Source of the DNA: Candidatus Firestoneibacteriota bacterium
GTDB lineage: Bacteria; Oederibacteriota; JAAXVQ01; JAUVAV01
NCBI GenBank assembly: GCA_030635415.1
Contig: DAOVYW010000065.1
Location: 1-10,533 of the forward strand
DNA: 10,533 nt
Reading direction: 5' to 3'
Shown here: positions 7,001 to 10,533 of the stretch, in pieces
Layout: each line of letters starts with the position of its first letter
How positions within the stretch are numbered: position 1 is the stretch's first letter
Translations under genes and position numbers: made by a program
The notes under the pieces: generated by a model
Seen by the model: the letters and a program-made list of their open reading frames with translations, nothing else
The model's database searches: none
Told to the model about the DNA's origin: nothing

Positions 7001-7098
7001 GCATATCCTTGCGGCACGTTTTTAATCCTGGACCCGGCGGGGGGAACACATTATTTTCACCATTATTCCTATACATTAAAATTCTTGGCCGTGTTATC

Positions 7099-8850
7099 AT
7101 GCAATTTATGAATATTTCCACACCTCGCCATCCGGAAGTTATCGATGAACACATCGGGCATTTTACAGGTAAAAACCATCGTTATTTTCTATATAAATGG
7201 AAATTTTCCGGCTGGTTCGCCCAATGGAATTGGACCGCCTTTTTCCTCGGTCCTTTTTGGCTGATTTATAGAAAAAATTACTTCTGGGCCTTTTTTTTCG
7301 CCTCCTCCTATTTGGTCTTTGATTTCGTATTCACCAGCAGCCCCTATTTTTTTACATTTTCCATTGAATTAATGATCCTTTCCGGTTTATTCGCCAATAA
7401 TATTTATCATGCCAAATTAAGCAGAATTCAAAAAGGATTTATAAAAAATAAGACCAGCATGGATTCGCAGCTTAAAATCCTGAAAACACTCGGCGGAACC
7501 CAATGGCGTCTTCCCGCCATGCTTTTCCCGGCCATGTTACTGCTGACTTTTGTCATCCCCTCGCTGTTTGGCATTCACCTGTTGCGCTCCCGGGTAAAAC
7601 GTCTGGACATTACTTCCGCTATTTACGCCGTATTCCCGCCCCATCTCCAATGGCGCGAAATAAAACTCCTGCGCCTGGATTATCAAACCGCTTATCTGCA
7701 GGGATATTTCCATAAAAGCATCGCTTTAAATGAAAACACCTTAAAATTATCCGCCTGGAAGTTCGGCCCAAACCATGCTTACACCATCGCCCTGCAATCC
7801 GAGCTGATCTCAAATAAATTAAATATGGGAGATTATCAGGATGCTCACCGGCTGACTACCGAGCTGCTTAAATATTACCAACTTAAATTTGGCCGGAATC
7901 ACTTATTCTATATCTTCATGAAGAATAATCTGGCCGCCAATTACATTTATCAGGGATTATATAGCCGGGCCAAAACAGAATGTCATAACTGCCTGCTGGA
8001 TCTGGCAAAATACACTCCGGATACCGATACTCATCCGGTTATCTTAAGCAATCTGGCGCAGACTTACAGCAATATGGGGTTTATATACCAGGTTTATTGT
8101 CAATATAAGGCGGCTAAAAAATATCACATCGAAGCCCTCGCTTTTGCGGTTAAAGCCGCCAACGGATATAATATCCATACTTGTCCTTATTTAGAACGCC
8201 TGGGAGATTTTTATAAAGAACAACTGCAAATCGACCAGGCGGAGACATTATATCTCCAGGCGAAAAATATTGCCGAGCAAGCCCTGGGACTTGAAAACGC
8301 CCTGGTGGCTTCCCTTCTGCTTAAACTCGGCGAGCTGAATTATCTGAAACATCAATTTTTCCAGGCGGAAATTTTTATCCGGCAGGCCTATATGATTAAC
8401 ACCAAATATTTCGGCTATAATCATACCGCCACCGCGGAAGCTACGTGCCAATTAGGAAGAATTTTATTCGCCCAAGGCAAAGTTCATCAGGCGGAAACTC
8501 ATTTAAACCAATCCCTGAAAATAACCACTAATGCCATTGGCCAAAACAATGCTGTTTATGCGAAATATTTAAATCACATGGCCGGCCTGTATATCTTCCG
8601 GAATGATTATTCCACGGCGGAAAAGACTCTTTTAATATCCCTGGACAGGTCGGCCGCCATCTATGGAGCAAATAATCCCCGGCTGCTTATTCCCCTGGAG
8701 CAATTATCTTTGCTTTATAAGAAAACCAATAACACTCCGGCCCGCCGGGGTATCGTGCAGCGTATCCAACGGATCCGGCAAGGCACTCCCCCGCAACAAA
8801 CCCCCAGTAAAGAGATTTTCATTCTAGATCCCAGCGGTTTGATGATTTGA
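7099..8850 (+). CDS. Membrane protein with DUF2628-like domain fused to TPR repeats
   Basis: 583 residues from an ATG at 7099; another ATG at 7108 is equally possible, and neither has a clear ribosome binding site. Residues 27-112 resemble DUF2628: an aromatic segment WNWTAFFLGPFWLIYRKNY, two hydrophobic helices (about 62-80 and 83-100), then ANNIYH. A further membrane helix follows at 139-162. From about 180 the protein is a TPR solenoid. FGPNH, FGRNH, LGLEN, FGYNH, IGQNN and YGANN begin units at 222, 264, 396, 438, 480 and 522, mostly exactly 42 residues apart, with intermediate units near 306 and 354. A 42-residue period with a G-x-N-H opening is the TPR_12 / kinesin-light-chain style. The solenoid should bind peptides or partner proteins at the membrane. 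The actual role is unknown. The frame is open back to 6805, but I reject that start. Confidence 0.85.
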   Translation: MQFMNISTPRHPEVIDEHIGHFTGKNHRYFLYKWKFSGWFAQWNWTAFFLGPFWLIYRKNYFWAFFFASSYLVFDFVFTSSPYFFTFSIELMILSGLFANNIYHAKLSRIQKGFIKNKTSMDSQLKILKTLGGTQWRLPAMLFPAMLLLTFVIPSLFGIHLLRSRVKRLDITSAIYAVFPPHLQWREIKLLRLDYQTAYLQGYFHKSIALNENTLKLSAWKFGPNHAYTIALQSELISNKLNMGDYQDAHRLTTELLKYYQLKFGRNHLFYIFMKNNLAANYIYQGLYSRAKTECHNCLLDLAKYTPDTDTHPVILSNLAQTYSNMGFIYQVYCQYKAAKKYHIEALAFAVKAANGYNIHTCPYLERLGDFYKEQLQIDQAETLYLQAKNIAEQALGLENALVASLLLKLGELNYLKHQFFQAEIFIRQAYMINTKYFGYNHTATAEATCQLGRILFAQGKVHQAETHLNQSLKITTNAIGQNNAVYAKYLNHMAGLYIFRNDYSTAEKTLLISLDRSAAIYGANNPRLLIPLEQLSLLYKKTNNTPARRGIVQRIQRIRQGTPPQQTPSKEIFILDPSGLMI

Positions 8851-8858
8851 CCCGCTTA

Positions 8859-9599
8859 TCATCTGCTTCTTAGTTTGGCCAATAATCGCAATATCTCTAT
8901 ATACAGCCAGATTAACGTCACCAGCAATCCAAAGGCCGCATACCATTCCATAAACTTAGGCGCACCATGCTCCGCTCCTCGTTCAATAAAATCGAAATCC
9001 AAAACCAGATTCAGCGCGGCAATTACCACCACAAATAAACTGAACCCGATTCCCAGCCAGCCGCTGCCATGAATAAAAGGCATGTTAAAACCAAAAATCC
9101 CCAATATCCACGTGGCCACGTATACTAAAAAAATGGCGCCCGTGGCGGAAACCACGCCCAATTTGAAATTCTCCGTGGCTTTAATAATCCCTGATTTGTA
9201 TAAAACCAGCAGCGAGAACAAAGTTCCCAGCGTAAGACCAACCGCCTGGATAACAATCCCGGGGAATTGCTTCTCTAAAATAGCGGAAAGACTGCCTAAA
9301 AAAAGCCCTTCCAGGGCCGCGTATAAAGGCGCGGTTATTCCTGCCCATTCCTTCTTGAAAATAGTTACTAAAGCAACAATCAATCCACCAATCAGACCTC
9401 CCCACAGCATGGGCATTACTTTGGCGGCCTGTCCGCCAAAGTACAGCGACCACGGCCAGGAGGCGGTAATTAGCAGCAAAATCATTAATACAAACACCTT
9501 GTTGACCGTGCCTTGAATAGTCATTGCGCCCAGCGCATCACCCACCGGCATGCGTTGCGCAAATACTTTCTCACTTAATGCGGGATTTGCCGTTCTCAT
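8859..9599 (-). CDS. Bax inhibitor-1 / YccA family membrane protein
   Basis: 246 residues with about seven hydrophobic helices (near 34-54, 62-81, 87-108, 115-134, 147-170, 181-200 and 218-241). The C-terminal signature has acidic residues in NLVLDFDFIERGAEHGAPKF at 197-216, then EWYAAFGLLVTLIWLYIEIL; this conserved Asp/Glu-rich stretch marks the YccA-type branch of the Bax inhibitor-1 family. Characterised relatives act as calcium-leak channels (YetJ) or as modulators of the FtsH protease (E. coli YccA); which applies here is not evident. The ATG at 9599 has a strong AAGGAGG (9610-9604) five bases upstream. The gene converges on the TPR gene with an eight-base gap and no recognisable terminator between them. 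It looks like a single-gene unit. Confidence 0.93.
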   Translation of the reverse strand: MRTANPALSEKVFAQRMPVGDALGAMTIQGTVNKVFVLMILLLITASWPWSLYFGGQAAKVMPMLWGGLIGGLIVALVTIFKKEWAGITAPLYAALEGLFLGSLSAILEKQFPGIVIQAVGLTLGTLFSLLVLYKSGIIKATENFKLGVVSATGAIFLVYVATWILGIFGFNMPFIHGSGWLGIGFSLFVVVIAALNLVLDFDFIERGAEHGAPKFMEWYAAFGLLVTLIWLYIEILRLLAKLRSR

Positions 9600-9648
9600 T
9601 TTTCCTCCTTGTCAGTTTCAATATTTATTTATAATTACTGCTGTCCAT

Positions 9649-9786
9649 TTAACTACTGATAAATTCTTCCAACCAGAAAGTATTTTCAGATAAACCTAAC
9701 CGGCGGGGGTTCTTTCCGGCCTGATAAAGCTGCTTGTCGGATGTAATAAAAATATCCGCAGCGGCCAACCAATCCCTATCAGGCAG
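9649..9786 (-). pseudogene. C-terminal gene fragment, possibly a PIN-domain protein
   Basis: 45 codons plus TAA, directly after and in frame with the TAG of the next gene upstream. The peptide begins LPDRDWLAAADIFITSDKQL and ends with LGLSENTFWLEEFISS. DWLAAAD-IFITSDKQL resembles the end of PIN domains, where an Asp follows a hydrophobic strand (ADxLITxDKxL). There is no ATG; the only alternative start is a TTG seven codons in. The N-terminal two thirds of such a protein are missing. Its codons look like the window's backbone, whereas the gene next to it is much AT-richer, so the fragment may be a gene cut off when the neighbouring segment arrived. The PIN assignment is tentative. Confidence 0.4.
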
Positions 9787-10368
9787 CTAATTCTTTTCAT
9801 CATCTAAACAAGCTCTAATAAATAACCAAACTCCCGCTGTTTTCCTGAAACCAAACCCCCCAATATGCGCAGTATATTCTCCAATATCTTTAGCCACAAT
9901 CTCCTTTTTCTTTTTAATAAATTCAAACATGGTTAATGGTTCTTTTTCGTTTAGGCAAAACTCTTCTGTTTTCATTAATTTGTCATATATTTTTAAAAAA
10001 TCTTTTTCATCATATTTATATACGGGACAAAAATCCAGAGCACCATGCGCTTCAAAAGGAAATTTGGTTAATGCTACTACTTTAGTCATTTCTCCATTAA
10101 TCACCGCAGATCTAAATTGGTCCCAATAGGTTTGAAATGATTCTATGAATACCTGTAAATAAGGATGTGCCATAACTATACATTTATCAGAACCTACATA
10201 AGTTATATATAAAGCTTCACTTTGGTAATAACCAGCTTCTGTTTTTACAGATCCATTTCCTGCCATAAATTTTCGTATTATTCTTATCTCTTTATTTTTG
10301 GAAATCTGGCTTTTTAATAGTCCAATCGCCCAAATATATTCCTCTCTAGAAAATTTTGTTTCCTCCAA
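9787..10368 (-). CDS. Hypothetical protein, N-terminus uncertain (probably frameshifted at its start)
   Basis: Open for 193 residues from a TTG at 10368. The true gene probably began further upstream. The frame stays open and protein-like to 10470, and an ATG at 10460 with AGGGG (10469-10465) fits, but it lies in another frame. Removing two bases from the TATATAT run just after that ATG would give MTILTYQQEGKKYTIDIRYN, continuing into this frame. The protein is soluble and Lys/Glu-rich in its middle. It has no membrane segment or catalytic motif I recognise; notable stretches are YLQVFIESFQTYWDQF and the C-terminal HIGGFGFRKTAGVWLFIRAC. Base composition is much lower in G+C than the biosynthetic genes (15 and 16 of 60 in two rows I counted, against 36 of 60 in a ketosynthase row), which suggests transfer. 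Function unknown. Confidence 0.55.
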   Translation of the reverse strand: MEETKFSREEYIWAIGLLKSQISKNKEIRIIRKFMAGNGSVKTEAGYYQSEALYITYVGSDKCIVMAHPYLQVFIESFQTYWDQFRSAVINGEMTKVVALTKFPFEAHGALDFCPVYKYDEKDFLKIYDKLMKTEEFCLNEKEPLTMFEFIKKKKEIVAKDIGEYTAHIGGFGFRKTAGVWLFIRACLDDEKN

Positions 10369-10444
10369 ATCATTAGCGCTTATATTTAATGCTTCAGGAT
10401 TATATCTGATATCTATAGTATACTTCTTGCCTTCCTGCTGGTAG

Positions 10445-10473
10445 GTTAATATATAGTCATTATTCCCCTGTTA
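10445..10473 (-). other. Gene junction with ribosome binding site, ATG and a frame-breaking TATATAT run
   Basis: Reading the minus strand: the stop TAA of the upstream gene (10473-10471), then AGGGG, four bases, ATG (10460-10458), and ACTATATATTAA. As written, the ATG frame stops after four codons. With one TA unit fewer it would join the long frame of the next gene. This looks like a start site inactivated by slippage in a short dinucleotide run, or by an assembly error. Confidence 0.4.
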
Positions 10474-10533
10474 AATAAACTCATCTACTTTTATTTGGTT
10501 CAAAACCGAACAAGAAAGCGCATGACATTTAAC
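10471..10533 (-). CDS. C-terminal end of an unidentified protein (5' part outside window)
   Basis: The last 20 codons of a minus-strand gene that enters from the right edge. The peptide is VKCHALSCSVLNQIKVDEFI, followed by TAA. Its stop lies ten bases before the ATG at 10460, an operon-like spacing, which supports it being a real gene end. It is too short to assign; the two Cys and one His are not enough for a metal-site call. Confidence 0.4.
   Translation of the reverse strand, partial: VKCHALSCSVLNQIKVDEFI

Larger units (their letters stand above)
6650..7098. other. Divergent intergenic spacer between the channel gene and the TPR gene
   Basis: About 450 bases lie between two outward-facing genes, so promoters for both should be here. 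I found no convincing -35/-10 pair. It holds a 66-codon minus-strand open stretch without a usual start (6702-6902) and a short palindrome (6985-7000). The plus-strand frame of the TPR gene stays open back to 6805, but that part reads as a low-complexity, non-conserved sequence with no ribosome binding site. Confidence 0.5.

Noticed and set aside
6805..7098. N-terminal extension of the TPR membrane protein to an ATG at 6805
   Set aside because: No ribosome binding site. The extra 98 residues show no domain-like pattern, and the DUF2628-like part starts naturally just after the ATG at 7099/7108.
9625..9640. TATAAA as a promoter for the Bax inhibitor-1 family gene
   Set aside because: No acceptable -35 hexamer at 16-18 bases, and the sequence is simply AT-rich.
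9649..10533. Reassigned stop codons, because protein-like sequence continues in the same frame past a TAA (10471) and a TAG (9787)
   Set aside because: All other genes here end cleanly at TAA or TGA without protein-like continuation. A separate gene end, a frameshifted start and a fragment explain the region more simply.
1..10533. CRISPR arrays, tRNA or rRNA genes, transposases
   Set aside because: No regular direct-repeat/spacer pattern, no tRNA-like TTCRANNC context and no transposase motifs were seen on either strand by eye.

Overview
This window looks like chromosomal DNA of a Gram-negative bacterium. It encodes a TolC-family outer-membrane protein with a signal peptide and several inner-membrane proteins. 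The backbone is of mixed, mid-range base composition. No phylum can be named from the sequence alone. The 91-base imperfect palindrome at 1616-1706 belongs to a 'GTCATTTCGAGC...GGAATGAC' type of interspersed repeat that I recall from many environmental bacterial genomes, so it does not settle the taxonomy.

Left half (1-5113, minus strand): a tight biosynthetic operon. In transcription order it encodes a FabF-type ketosynthase with a TTG start, a second and more divergent ketosynthase, a FabG-like ketoreductase, a PKS-type HMG-CoA synthase (PksG-like), and the start of an ECH1-type enoyl-CoA hydratase (PksH-like) that runs off the left edge. HMG-CoA synthase followed by ECH1 is the signature of the polyketide beta-branching cassette. 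That cassette adds an acetate-derived carbon to a beta-keto group and dehydrates it, and an ECH2 decarboxylase normally comes next. What stands out is that everything here is free-standing: two intact ketosynthases and a ketoreductase rather than modular PKS proteins. No carrier protein or acyltransferase lies in the window. A weak terminator and a TATAAT promoter candidate (5183-5236) precede the operon.

Middle (5243-6649, minus): a TolC/OEP-family outer-membrane channel with no inner-membrane or adaptor partner visible. It may be an export route for the product of the neighbouring operon, but only position supports that. A divergent spacer (6650-7098) follows. It holds an unexplained 66-codon minus-strand frame without a normal start, and a short palindrome.

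Right half: a plus-strand membrane protein (7099-8850) fuses a DUF2628-like membrane domain, a further membrane segment and about eight TPR units with a 42-residue period. It converges on a minus-strand YccA-type Bax inhibitor-1 family protein (8859-9599). Beyond that (9649-10533) composition becomes visibly AT-richer and the genes look damaged. There is a 45-codon PIN-like C-terminal fragment, an unrecognised protein whose natural start seems to be cut off by a two-base slip in a TATATAT run, and the last 20 codons of another minus-strand gene at the edge. This end looks like the border of an accessory region.
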